Origin: Streptococcus suis
GTDB lineage: Bacteria; Bacillota; Bacilli; Lactobacillales; Streptococcaceae
NCBI RefSeq assembly: GCF_002960625.1
Contig: NZ_POJH01000033.1
Coordinates: 1 to 61,158 of the forward strand
DNA: 61,158 nt
Reading direction: 5' to 3'
The notes under the pieces are model-generated. The model was not told the origin of the DNA and did not search any database. It worked only from the letters and a program-made list of their open reading frames with translations. Positions within the stretch are counted from its first letter, which is position 1; each line of letters starts with the position of its first letter. Made by a program: the position numbers and the translations under genes. Of the stretch, positions 1 to 8,699 are shown one piece after another.

Positions 1-2690
1 GCTCCATTACGGATAGTGGCGATTTCAGTGCGATCTCCTGTGGAGGAGACATTGTAGACTTTTACACTGCCATCTGGTTGAAGTTCAGAAACAACGGAGC
101 TACCATTTGCACCATCACGACCGTTGGTACCATCGACACCATTACGAATGGTGGCGATTTCGGTACGCTCTCCTGTAGAGGAGACATTATAAACTTTTAC
201 AGTACTATCAGTTTGACGTTCAGAAACAACGGAGCTACCATTTGCTCCATCCTGACCTTTGGCACCATCGCGACCATCAACACCATTACGGATAGTGGCG
301 ATTTCAGTGCGCTCGCCTGTGGATGAGACATTATAAACTTTTACAGTACCATCAGTTTGGTGTTCGGAAACGACGGAACTTCCATTGGCACCGTCGCGAC
401 CATCGACACCATTACGGATAGTGGCGATTTCGGTACGCTGACCTGTGGATGAGACATTATAAACTTTTACAGTACCGTCAGTTTGACGTTCGGAAACGAC
501 GGAGCTACCATTGGCACCGTCGCGACCATCAACACCATTACGGATGGTGGCGATTTCAATGCGCTGACCTGTAGATGAGACATTATAGACTTTTACAGTA
601 CCATCAGTTTGGCGTTCGGAAACAACAGAGCTGCCATTGGCACCATCACGACCGTTGGTACCGTCGACACCATTACGGATGGTGGCAATTTCGGTGCGCT
701 GACCTGTGGATGAGACATTGTAAACTTTTACACTGCCATCTGGTTGAAGTTCAGAAACGACGGAGCTACCATTGGCACCATCCTGACCTTTGGCGCCATC
801 GCGACCATCGACACCATTACGAATAGTGGCGATTTCGGTACGCTGACCTGTGGATGAAACATTATAAACTTTTACAGTACCGTCATTTTGACGTTCGGAA
901 ACGACGGAGCTACCATTTACACCGTCGCGACCGTTGGTTCCATCTTGACCTTTGGCGCCATCGCGACCATCGACACCGTTACGGATAGTGGCGATTTCAG
1001 TGCGCTCGCCTGTAGAGGAGACATTGTAAACTTTAACAGTACCATCAGTTTGGCGTTCGGAAATGACAGAGCTGCCATTGGTACCATCGCGACCGTTGGT
1101 ACCGTCGACACCATTACGGATGGTGGCAATTTCGGTGCGCTGACCTGTGGATGAGACATTGTAAACTTTTACACTGCCATCTGGTTGAAGTTCAGAAACG
1201 ACGGAGCTACCATTGGCACCATCACGACCATCGACACCATTACGGATAGTGGCGATTTCAATGCGCTGACCTGTAGATGAGACATTATAAACTTTTACAC
1301 TACCGTCAGTTTGGCGTTCGGAAACAACGGAGCTACCATTGGCACCATCCTGACCTTTGGCACCATCGATACCATTACGAATGGTGGCGATTTCGGTACG
1401 CTCTCCTGTAGAGGAGACATTATAAACTTTTACAGTACTATCAGTTTGACGTTCAGAAACAACGGAGCTACCATTTGCTCCATCCTGACCTTTGGCACCA
1501 TCGCGACCATCGACACCATTACGGATGGTGGCGATTTCAGTACGCTGACCTGTGGATGAGACATTGTAGACTTTTACACTGCCATCTGGTTGAAGCTCAG
1601 AAACGACGGAGCTACCATTGGTTCCATCTTGACCTTTGGCGCCATCGCGACCATCTGCTCCATTACGGATAGTGGCAATTTCGGTGCGCTGACCTGTAGA
1701 TGAGACATTGTAGACTTTTACACTGCCATCTGGTTGAAGTTCAGAAACGACAGAGCTGCCATTTACACCGTCGCGACCGTTGGTGCCGTCTTGACCTTTG
1801 GCACCATCGCGACCATCAACACCATTACGGATGGTGGCGATTTCGGTACGCTGACCTGTTGATGAAACATTATAAACTTTTACAGTACCGTCATTTTGGC
1901 GTTCGGAAACGACAGAGCTGCCATTTACACCGTCGCGACCGTTGGTTCCATCTTGACCTTTGGCACCGTCGCGACCATCAACACCATTACGGATGGTGGC
2001 GATTTCGGTACGCTGACCTGTCGATGAGACATTATAAACTTTTACACTGCCATCTGGCTGAAGTTCAGAAACGACGGAGCTACCATTGGCACCATCCTGA
2101 CCTTTGGCACCATCGACACCATTACGGATGGTGGCGATTTCAGTACGCTGACCTGTGGATGAGACATTGTAGACTTTTACACTGCCATCTGGTTGAAGCT
2201 CAGAAACGACGGAGCTACCATTGGTTCCATCTTGACCTTTGGCGCCATCGCGACCATCTGCTCCATTACGGATAGTGGCGATTTCGGTGCGCTCTCCTGT
2301 GGAGGAGACATTGTAGACTTTTACACTGCCATCTGGTTGAAGCTCAGAAACAACGGAGCTACCATTGGCACCGTCCTGACCGTTGGTACCATCAACACCA
2401 TTACGAATGGTGGCGATTTCGGTACGCTGACCTGTAGATGAGACATTATAAACTTTTACACTACCATCAGTTTGACGTTCGGAAACGACGGAGCTACCAT
2501 TGGCACCATCCTGACCTTTGGCGCCATCGCGACCATCGACACCATTACGAATAGTGGCGATTTCGGTACGCTGACCTGTGGATGAAACATTATAAACTTT
2601 TACAGTACCGTCTTTTTGACGTTCAGAAACAACGGAGCTACCATTTACACCGTCCTGGCCTTTGGCACCGTCACGACCGTTGTAAATAGT
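1..2690 (-). repeat. Tandem repeats: 33-residue module plus variable Gly-X-Y linker, at least 19 copies
   Basis: The coding strand repeats a core of about 33 residues (starts GSSVVSE, contains VKVYNVSSTG, ends TEIATIRNG) joined by linkers such as VDGRDGANG. I located the anchor hexamer ATTACG (plus strand, one copy GTTACG) at 6, 141, 285, 411, 537, 672, 816, 978, 1113, 1239, 1374, 1518, 1662, 1824, 1986, 2121, 2265, 2400 and 2544. Intervals are 126, 135, 144 or 162 bp, that is 42, 45, 48 or 54 residues. The difference is always a whole number of Gly-X-Y triplets in the linker (3, 4, 5 or 7). A more diverged copy lies near 2680. The high identity between units favours copy-number change by recombination and could cause assembly errors. 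Confidence 0.93.
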
Positions 2691-5084
2691 CTGGCGATTG
2701 ATTTCACGACCATCACCATCACGAACAATAATGAGGGTGCCGATGACTCTACCACCATCCATCACTGGCAGTTGTTCAATAGTCGGTGTTTTGCCATCCT
2801 TCCCATCGCTACCATTTAAGATATTTCTACGGGAAATGATTTGACCATCACCGTCTTTTACAATAACTGTTGTTCCGAGGACACGACCATCTTGACCTGT
2901 ATAAGGTTGTAAATCTACACTCGGAGTTTTACCATCTATACCATCACGACCATTGGTACCGTCTTTTCCATCTCGGATAAAGGTAGTAAAACTGCTACCA
3001 TTCGGTCTAGTAACGGTAACATTGTGACCTTTTGTTCCATCTGTTGCAACAGCAGGAGTTACACTAATATCTGCATTTCGACCATCGCGACCGTCTTTTC
3101 CATCACGAACAAATCGAGTATATCTGCTACCATCAGCGCCAGTAACAGTGATATTGTATCCTGGTGTGCCATCCGCAGCTCGTGCAGGTTCCACAGAGAT
3201 ATCTGAATTTCGACCGTCTTGACCTCGTTCCCCTTGCAAACCATCTGGAATGAAGACTTGGCGAATGATTTTACCATTTGGACCATCTCTAAAGGTCAAT
3301 TCAGTACCATTCACCAATGGACCGCCGTCCACAGAACCCTGTTTTCTGATGGAAGTCACATCAATATTAGGTGCTGCTACTGGTGCCTGGACACCATCTT
3401 TAATATTGACCTCTACAATTCGATTGCGAGCTGGAGTATGAGTCGTTGCTTGACCATATTCATAACGATGCGATTCCTCTGTACCATTTGCTCCAATGTA
3501 AGCAATCCGTTTAACAGGAATTTGCATCACCCCATTTGCACCCTCTTCAATTTGTCTAGTGAAACCAGGTGCCTGATCAGGCATTACAACGAAACGGTAT
3601 TCCGTTTGGAATGGAATCGGCATTGCAATCGGAGGCAGCGTTGTTGTGATTTCATTTTTACTTGGATTAGGATCAATGGTTACGACACTCTTATTCCAGA
3701 AGTAGTTGTCTGAAGAGAAGAAATCCTTAGTATTGTTAGCCCCGGTATCAACTGAGAACATACCAATGTGGTTGTCGATACTCAAATCCCCAGTCCAGTT
3801 TCTAACAGGTACTGTAAACTTCACATTGAGGGGTCCATTCATCACCTGGGCATTTGTGTATTGGATAGGCTCTGTCGGACTGTAACCAGTAATGGTATTT
3901 CGACGACCACCATTAACAAGGTTTATCCTATAAGTATTCGTCCCAGCAACAACCGTTGCAGCACTTGGCGCACCGTAGGCATTTCCAAGATTGACCACAA
4001 AATCAGCCACGTGAGTACCCGAACGACTATTGATTCCGTCTAATTTATAATTCAGTTCGAAATCCATAGTGTTTTTGGTCTTGTTCGGTGTAACAGTCAA
4101 GGTGTAATTTGCTGGACCGTATGCAAAGGTCTGTCCCTTCCCATTGACCACATACTTGTTCTGATTATTAGGCTTAATAACTGTATCTGACATGACCACC
4201 AAATTAAGTGGTTTTGGAAGGTTGGTATTGCCTAATTTATTTTGAATGTAGAATTTTTTCTCAGCTTCACTGAAACCAGCTAAACTTCTCATTTCTTCTT
4301 CTGTCAACTGAACAGGATTTGGTCCTGTTTGTTGAGCAAGAATTTGATTGAACAGAGTAAATTTCTCTTCTTCAGAAAGCCCTAATGTTTCCAAGTCTGC
4401 AAAACTCATATTAGCCAAGTCTAACTGACTCAAATCTCGAGCCTGCGAAGCCTGAGCATCTGTTTGAGTTTCTGCTGATCGTGTTGAACTTGCAATATTT
4501 TCTTTATTAGCTTCTGTTGCGTTGTTATTAGAAACAGGTGTAGCCTTCGTTATACTTTCTTCATTCGTTTCTTGTTTGACAACTTCTTGCTTATCTTCAA
4601 CTTTTTCATCTGAGGATGAAGTTGACAATGTTGTTGGTACAGGAGTAATCTCCTCCACAATTTCCTGGGATTTAGGCTCTGCTACTTCCTGAGCGGAACT
4701 AGGAACAGTTGCTGACTTAGTAGCAATCGTTTCCTCTGTTTCTTTAGGCTGTTCGTCTACTAGCTGAGTGGAACTTGGGGGTGTTGCAAGCACGGCAGAA
4801 GTTGGCTCTACTGTTTGTACAACCTCTCCTGCTTCTTGCTGTACCGAATGAGAAACTACTTCGTTTGCCTGAGCACTTGAATCCAGTGGTTTGTCCACCA
4901 GCTCGGTCGTCTGTGGCAACTGACCTGATTCAAGCTCTTCTGCAGCAGCTTTTAAGGCTCCACCGCTGAACATAAATAAGAAACCGATTAAAACTGATGC
5001 CGCACCCGATTTAAACTTTTTAATAGTAAACCGTTGCTTCGAACGCAATGCTTCGTTTTCAAGCTCTTTATTATCAAAAAACAT
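1..5084 (-). CDS. YSIRK-type cell-wall adhesin with collagen-like repeats (C-terminus outside window)
   Basis: The frame is open from an ATG at 5084 to the window edge, about 1,694 codons, so the sorting signal (expected LPXTG) is not visible. The N-terminus carries a YSIRK-like signal (FTIKKFKSGAASVLIG, about residues 19-34) followed by a hydrophobic stretch. A Ser/Thr/Glu/Val-rich low-complexity region follows (about 50-200), then a globular region (about 200-560) without a domain I can name. Next come imperfect Gly-X-Y stretches (GKDGRDG, GERGQDG) and finally at least 19 copies of a 42-54 residue repeat. A ribosome-binding site (GGAAAGGAA) lies just before the ATG. YSIRK signals direct secretion at the septum and normally accompany sortase anchoring. 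The role as an adhesin is inferred from architecture. I do not recognise a named gene. Confidence 0.85.
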   Translation of the reverse strand, partial: MFFDNKELENEALRSKQRFTIKKFKSGAASVLIGFLFMFSGGALKAAAEELESGQLPQTTELVDKPLDSSAQANEVVSHSVQQEAGEVVQTVEPTSAVLATPPSSTQLVDEQPKETEETIATKSATVPSSAQEVAEPKSQEIVEEITPVPTTLSTSSSDEKVEDKQEVVKQETNEESITKATPVSNNNATEANKENIASSTRSAETQTDAQASQARDLSQLDLANMSFADLETLGLSEEEKFTLFNQILAQQTGPNPVQLTEEEMRSLAGFSEAEKKFYIQNKLGNTNLPKPLNLVVMSDTVIKPNNQNKYVVNGKGQTFAYGPANYTLTVTPNKTKNTMDFELNYKLDGINSRSGTHVADFVVNLGNAYGAPSAATVVAGTNTYRINLVNGGRRNTITGYSPTEPIQYTNAQVMNGPLNVKFTVPVRNWTGDLSIDNHIGMFSVDTGANNTKDFFSSDNYFWNKSVVTIDPNPSKNEITTTLPPIAMPIPFQTEYRFVVMPDQAPGFTRQIEEGANGVMQIPVKRIAYIGANGTEESHRYEYGQATTHTPARNRIVEVNIKDGVQAPVAAPNIDVTSIRKQGSVDGGPLVNGTELTFRDGPNGKIIRQVFIPDGLQGERGQDGRNSDISVEPARAADGTPGYNITVTGADGSRYTRFVRDGKDGRDGRNADISVTPAVATDGTKGHNVTVTRPNGSSFTTFIRDGKDGTNGRDGIDGKTPSVDLQPYTGQDGRVLGTTVIVKDGDGQIISRRNILNGSDGKDGKTPTIEQLPVMDGGRVIGTLIIVRDGDGREINRQTIYNGRDGAKGQDGVNGSSVVSERQKDGTVKVYNVSSTGQRTEIATIRNGVDGRDGAKGQDGANGSSVVSERQTDGSVKVYNVSSTGQRTEIATIRNGVDGTNGQDGANGSSVVSELQPDGSVKVYNVSSTGERTEIATIRNGADGRDGAKGQDGTNGSSVVSELQPDGSVKVYNVSSTGQRTEIATIRNGVDGAKGQDGANGSSVVSELQPDGSVKVYNVSSTGQRTEIATIRNGVDGRDGAKGQDGTNGRDGVNGSSVVSERQNDGTVKVYNVSSTGQRTEIATIRNGVDGRDGAKGQDGTNGRDGVNGSSVVSELQPDGSVKVYNVSSTGQRTEIATIRNGADGRDGAKGQDGTNGSSVVSELQPDGSVKVYNVSSTGQRTEIATIRNGVDGRDGAKGQDGANGSSVVSERQTDSTVKVYNVSSTGERTEIATIRNGIDGAKGQDGANGSSVVSERQTDGSVKVYNVSSTGQRIEIATIRNGVDGRDGANGSSVVSELQPDGSVKVYNVSSTGQRTEIATIRNGVDGTNGRDGTNGSSVISERQTDGTVKVYNVSSTGERTEIATIRNGVDGRDGAKGQDGTNGRDGVNGSSVVSERQNDGTVKVYNVSSTGQRTEIATIRNGVDGRDGAKGQDGANGSSVVSELQPDGSVKVYNVSSTGQRTEIATIRNGVDGTNGRDGANGSSVVSERQTDGTVKVYNVSSTGQRIEIATIRNGVDGRDGANGSSVVSERQTDGTVKVYNVSSTGQRTEIATIRNGVDGRDGANGSSVVSEHQTDGTVKVYNVSSTGERTEIATIRNGVDGRDGAKGQDGANGSSVVSERQTDSTVKVYNVSSTGERTEIATIRNGVDGTNGRDGANGSSVVSELQPDGSVKVYNVSSTGDRTEIATIRNG

Positions 5085-5143
5085 AAGAATTCCTTTCCAT
5101 ATTCCAACAACTTTTAAAAGAAATAGTTGCATGATTACAAAAT

Positions 5144-5157
5144 ACATTATATAATGT
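5144..5157. promoter_or_regulatory. Perfect 14-bp palindrome with TATAAT in the divergent promoter region
   Basis: ACATTATATAATGT is a perfect palindrome lying 60 bp upstream of the adhesin ATG and 105 bp upstream of the TetR-family gene. It contains a TATAAT on each strand, so it could act as the -10 element in both directions and as an operator for the adjacent TetR-type protein. No good -35 hexamer is visible at the right spacing on the minus strand. The regulatory role is inference from symmetry and position. Confidence 0.45.
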
Positions 5158-5244
5158 GTATAAAATGAATGTTTCACAAAAAATACATTTTTGTGCAGTG
5201 CATTTATTTTTTTCAATTTTTATTTATTAAATTTATAACGGAGT

Positions 5245-5262
5245 TATATATATATATATATA
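5245..5262 (+). repeat. TA dinucleotide tract between Shine-Dalgarno and start codon
   Basis: Nine TA units lie between a GGAG ribosome-binding motif (5240-5243) and the ATG at 5262, whose A is the last base of the tract. The spacing of 18 nt is much longer than the usual 5-10 nt. Gain or loss of units by slippage would change spacing and therefore translation of the TetR-family regulator. Confidence 0.6.
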
Positions 5263-5792
5263 TGGAAAAGTATTTTACAACCAGCCAGAAATTTCTAGAA
5301 GCCTATTTTTACCTAACGAAATCCAGTGAAAAAGACAATTTCACTATTAACCAAATTGCCGACCAAGCTAATTTGAGCCGTCGGGTATTTTATCATTACT
5401 ATAATTCCAAGGAAACCTTTTTGGAAGAAGCGCTTGAATATATCCTGAACGAGATTAATATTATTCTTGCGAAAGACCCAACCTTGAGCGATGATGTTAT
5501 CGCTGAAATGCTGACCTTCTTGTATAATAATCGCTCAATCGCTGTGGATTTTGTCACCATTATCCCTCATATTTCTTTAGAAGTTACCAAGTATATTACC
5601 GAAGTTATTGAAAATTCCAGTATTCCTGATCTTCCAAAACAACTCGAACAGGCATATAAAATTCCTTACGAGTATGCCTTAACTGTTTATGTTTCAACCA
5701 TCGACAGTATCATCAAGTATTGGATACAAAATGGTTGTCAAGAATCACCTGAAATCATTCATCGCTACATCTTATCCATTGTGCGTATTTAA
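5262..5792 (+). CDS. TetR/AcrR-family transcriptional regulator
   Basis: A 176-residue protein with an N-terminal TetR-type helix-turn-helix (FTINQIADQANLSRRVFYHY, about residues 28-47, followed by NSKETFLEEAL). This is the normal length for the family. The C-terminal ligand or dimerisation region cannot be assigned. The frame is open further upstream to 5169, but the HTH alignment and the MEKYFTTSQKF start favour ATG 5262, although its ribosome-binding site lies across a TA tract. It is divergent from the large adhesin gene, and a palindrome sits between the two, so local repression of the adhesin and of itself is a reasonable inference. Streptococcal TetR regulators often act on an adjacent divergent gene. 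Confidence 0.85.
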   Translation: MEKYFTTSQKFLEAYFYLTKSSEKDNFTINQIADQANLSRRVFYHYYNSKETFLEEALEYILNEINIILAKDPTLSDDVIAEMLTFLYNNRSIAVDFVTIIPHISLEVTKYITEVIENSSIPDLPKQLEQAYKIPYEYALTVYVSTIDSIIKYWIQNGCQESPEIIHRYILSIVRI

Positions 5793-5850
5793 TACCACTG
5801 CCTTTAGCACAACTAGCTGGGGCAATTTGAAATGGGCGAGATAGAATTTT

Positions 5851-6748
5851 ATAGTCAACTGAAACAAGAACAGGACAAAAATGCCTCAAGAAAAGTATCG
5901 CAATTTGACAATACTTTTCTGAGGTGTTTTTTGATATGAGCCCATGTTTTCTCAATGGGATTATACTCGGACGAGTAAGGAGGCAGAGGTAAAAGTCTAT
6001 GTCCCTGCTCCTCGCATAAATCTCTTAGCTTACTCATCCTATGAAACCTTGCATTGTCCATAATGATAACAGCTGTTTCATCTAAAGTTGGTAGCAGACT
6101 TTTTTGAACCAAGCTTCGAAAAAGTCACTTGTCATGGTATCTTTGTATGTCATCGGGGCTATAAGCTCACCATTTATGAGACCTGCAACCAAAGATAGCC
6201 GCTGATATCTTCTTCCAGTAACCCGACCTTTTATCAACTGACCTTTTAAGGAGCGAGCATATTCTCTATAAAAATAGATCTCAAAACCTGTCTCGTCAAT
6301 ATAAACAGGAGTCAGATGGCTTAAGTTACTCAATTCTTTAAGGAACAAATCTACTTTTTCAGGGTCTTGTTCATAGTAGGTACAGCTCTTTTTTTTCGAA
6401 TATAACCCATAGCTTTGAGAGCGAAATGAATAGCTGTTGGATGACAATCAAATTCAGAAGCTATTTCAGTCAAATAAGCATCTGGATGATTTTTTAGATA
6501 GTTCTTTAATTTATCTCTATCAACTTTTCTTGGTTTGGTTCCTTTTACTTGGTGACGAAGCTCGCCGGTTTTCTCTTTTAATTTTAACCATTGATAGATG
6601 GTGTTGCGTGAAATTTGGAAAATAGCAGATGCTTCGGTGATACTGCCTGTTTTCTCACAGTATGCGAGAACTTTTTTTACGAAAATCTAATGAATATGCC
6701 ATAAATACATAAAATCATAAATGTACTGGTTTTGTTTCAATTAGCTAT
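5851..6748 (-). mobile_element. IS630-family insertion sequence, degenerate
   Basis: Both ends carry related terminal inverted repeats: ATAGTCAACTGAAACAAGAA at 5851 and, on the opposite strand, ATAGCTAATTGAAACAAAAC ending at 6748. Both ends sit at TA, the target dinucleotide of the IS630/Tc1 superfamily. The single transposase gene between them is broken by frameshifts, so the copy is probably inactive unless supplied in trans. Confidence 0.8.
5855..6702 (-). pseudogene. IS630-family transposase with three frameshifts
   Basis: Four pieces in successive frames make up one DDE transposase. The first begins at ATG 6702 (MAYSLDFRKK) and leaves frame in a run of seven A. The second has the helix-turn-helix part (TEASAIFQISRNTIYQWLK). 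It leaves frame in a run of eight A near 6395. The third (6082-6447 region) carries the first catalytic Asp in VYIDETGF, and the fourth (5855-6112) carries the second Asp in IIMDNARFH and the Glu in EYNPIEKTWA. The break between these last two is at a run of six A. All catalytic residues are therefore present but not in one frame. Programmed frameshifting at A-runs occurs in some IS630 elements, so one of the breaks could be functional. Three breaks suggest decay. Confidence 0.82.
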
Positions 6749-6773
6749 ATTTCAACACGCCGTACGCATGAAG

Positions 6774-6810
6774 AAAATGCATGTAACTGTTTTCTAGCTA
6801 CATGCATTTT
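6774..6810. terminator. Hairpin, possible bidirectional terminator
   Basis: A 12-bp perfect stem (AAAATGCATGTA pairing with TACATGCATTTT) with a 13-nt loop follows the IS630 end. The U-rich arm would end transcription in either direction. It may be the former terminator of a gene replaced by the insertion. Confidence 0.5.
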
Positions 6811-6957
6811 TCCAAAAATATTTTCACGATATTTTTGTAATTGCTTTGATTTATCCTCGTTATCACCTACATTATAACAGAATTTCATGATGAAAATATA
6901 ACTTTTTATGAAAATTAGTTATCTAAAAACGAAATTTTCTTCATACGTTTGGCGTGA

Positions 6958-7197
6958 TATTTCAAGAACTTAGTCAAAGAGGAACTGACAAGTAAAGAGG
7001 GAGCCTGCATTTATGCCAAACGCAAGGTGGATGTCAAACCTGTATTTGGTAGGATGAAGGGTGTTTTTGGCGTGCGCAGAGTGCATGTCAGAGGTCAAAA
7101 GGTGGTTGAAACAGAGATAAGTGGCTCATTTGGACTAACCTCATGTATGTTTCGTCACTTACAGTATAGTCCATTTGGGCTTTTTATTGTAGTTTGA
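6958..7197 (+). pseudogene. IS1182-type transposase, C-terminal fragment
   Basis: An open stretch of about 79 codons without a start reads KEELTSKEGACIYAKRKVDV, then KPVFGRMKGVFGVRRVHVRG and QKVVETEI. This resembles the C-terminal end of IS1182-family DDE transposases (RRK-DVEPVFG-K---F-RFHVRG pattern). The rest of the gene is missing and the last 25 residues look out of register. It is a remnant next to the IS630 copy. Confidence 0.65.
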
Positions 7198-7251
7198 AAT
7201 GAACTAGCGCCACTGATTAAAATTATCTAATTTTTTACTGTAAATAAGAAG

Positions 7252-7979
7252 CTAAAATTTCATCTTGACTAAAAAAACATCAACTTTTTTATTATCTGGT
7301 GACTTGCTGCTTTCTAAGACATACTTCTGGCCATTTCTTTCAACAAATAAAATAAGTTCTGTTCCTGCTTCATTCACATAGCAATCCTTGAGGATATACA
7401 GTTCTCCTTCTCCGATCACATAACCATAAAACTGGATTGATATTGGATTACCGTTCAAAAATACGGACTTAAGTAATTCATCAGGCACTGAGTAACCGTA
7501 ATATTTTTGCTGTGTAGCTGGAGTCCCTTAAAGATAACGTATACTTTTTTTCTTGGCATAAGTTTCTATTAAGTCAGAAGTTTCCAAAGTGGAAATATCC
7601 CTTACTTGTCTTTCTTCCTCCAACAAGTCATGCAACACCATTTCGATTAACTCTTTGTCTGAGGAAAATTCTTGTTTGAGTTCCTCTGCTTTCATTACCA
7701 TTGCAGAAAATGTTGTTTGAACGCTTTGTTGCTGTTCTTGAGGTAAAGATTCAATATAATGACGTTGTTCATCTCGAGATTGAATAAGAATACTACGATA
7801 ATAACTTTCCGATTTCGAATAGGTTATATCAGATTCCTCTGATTTTTTTGAGATTGCTCAATTTTCCTAATAGTTGATGAAGTAGAACTACCATTATTTG
7901 ATGTAATATTTGTTTTTTCAAAATTACATGCAGACAAGAATACCAGTAAACCTGCTGTTAAAATGAAAAATCTTTTCAT
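7252..7979 (-). pseudogene. Lipoprotein gene disrupted by a frameshift and a stop codon
   Basis: The start at 7979 gives a clear lipoprotein signal, MKRFFILTAGLLVFLSAC, then a Ser/Thr-rich linker. The frame is lost in a run of seven A at about 7850, where the original frame would continue as SKKSEESDITYSKSES. It then reads through an alpha-helical region (SRDEQRHYIESLPQEQQQSV) to an in-frame TAA at about 7528. The same frame resumes and ends at 7252 (MPDELLKSVFLNGNPISIQF onwards, beta-rich). Function is not recognised. Small surface lipoproteins in such islands are often immunity proteins. The two lesions suggest it is inactive, though a sequencing error in the A-run cannot be excluded. Confidence 0.7.
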
Positions 7980-8080
7980 GAGCGAATCCTTTCTGGATAT
8001 TAATTTATCCTTAGTATACAAGTAATTACTCTATTTTTCAATCAGAAATAGTAAGAGGGAAATCTATTTTTTATAGCAAT

Positions 8081-8139
8081 CAAAGCTTTTCAGTATCCCT
8101 TTCGTTCAAAGGTTTCTAGGCTTTTACGAGCAGAGCAAC
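8081..8139. repeat. Direct repeat copy A, rlmD-3'-end-like
   Basis: This 59-bp sequence matches 13630-13688 with three mismatches by direct comparison. On the minus strand it encodes a short tail VALLVKA followed by a stop. Upstream in copy A the frame reads PTPHVEVVALLVKA, which resembles the C-terminus of RlmD/RumA methyltransferases ([12 protein letters not shown] in the rlmD of this window). The two copies flank the toxin-immunity island. Confidence 0.75.
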
Positions 8140-8292
8140 TACCTCGACGTGGGGGGTTGGGATAGCTCCGCTGACTAGCTGGGGCTCAAATCCAATGTTA
8201 TTAAGACTAAAGTTCTGCGCTGCTTTACTGAGGGTGTCATCGGCATGACGAAGTTTACCAGCAACATTATCAGCTGCAGAGGCTACTTTACT
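8116..8292 (-). pseudogene. Remnant: LXG/pre-toxin tail joined to an rlmD-like tail
   Basis: A 58-codon open stretch without a start codon reads SKVASAADNVAGKLRHADDT and then LSKAAQNFSLNNIGFEPQLV, ending in TPHVEVVALLVKA. The first part shares KVAS-ADN-A--LRH with the toxin remnant at 9702-9966, as expected for the conserved region just before the toxin domain in polymorphic toxins. The last part resembles an RlmD C-terminus. It is probably a recombination product, not a gene. Confidence 0.55.
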
Positions 8293-8299
8293 TTATTAT

Positions 8300-8665
8300 C
8301 TAGACTTCATATGAGGCAGTTCCAATCAATTCAAGAAAAAAATCATCCGTTTCTTTTCTTAATATTCGTTTATCATAGGAGTAATTATATATCAATATTA
8401 TGGTATTGTACTCTCTTCCTGTTTCTAAAAACTGCTGTATTATCTGATTATCATATGAAAAACCTTCAAGTAAAACAGATAATGCTACTTCTTTGTTTTC
8501 AATCCAGTCACTTTCTATTAAATCTCTATCATAAAAACCTAGATGAAAATCTATCTCAAAATTGGAGTCAATACTGTCTCCATCGTCAGTATATCCAACA
8601 TACAAATATTTTTTTAAATCTTCAGCAGACTGAAAATTTCCAAGCCATAATGTTACTGTTTGCAT
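8300..8665 (-). CDS. Imm22-like (DUF4284) immunity protein
   Basis: A 121-residue acidic protein beginning MQTVTLWLGNFQSAEDLKKY, with YTDDGDSIDSNFEIDF in the first third. The W-G-F---E-L--Y pattern and the S-F--D motif are typical of the DUF4284/Imm22 family, small cytoplasmic proteins encoded beside polymorphic nuclease toxins. No signal peptide or membrane segment is present. A ribosome-binding site (AAGGAG) lies upstream. There is no intact toxin immediately upstream, so it is an orphan immunity gene. Assignment is by motif recognition only. Confidence 0.6.
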   Translation of the reverse strand: MQTVTLWLGNFQSAEDLKKYLYVGYTDDGDSIDSNFEIDFHLGFYDRDLIESDWIENKEVALSVLLEGFSYDNQIIQQFLETGREYNTIILIYNYSYDKRILRKETDDFFLELIGTASYEV

Positions 8666-8699
8666 CTTCTATCTCCTTAATCCTATTGAGCTAGGCCTT

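Noticed and set aside
1..2690. CRISPR array as explanation of the regular repeats
   Set aside because: The repeats are 126-162 bp, protein-coding, joined without unique spacers, and no cas gene is nearby.
78..2819. Several plus-strand open frames within the repeat region
   Set aside because: They are the antisense of the in-frame repeats of the adhesin; period and composition follow the minus-strand coding sequence, and no ribosome-binding sites are present.
8245..8694. Plus-strand 149-codon frame opposite the Imm22-like gene
   Set aside because: Leu/Phe-rich composition is what antisense of this AT-rich gene gives, and the minus-strand product fits a known family.
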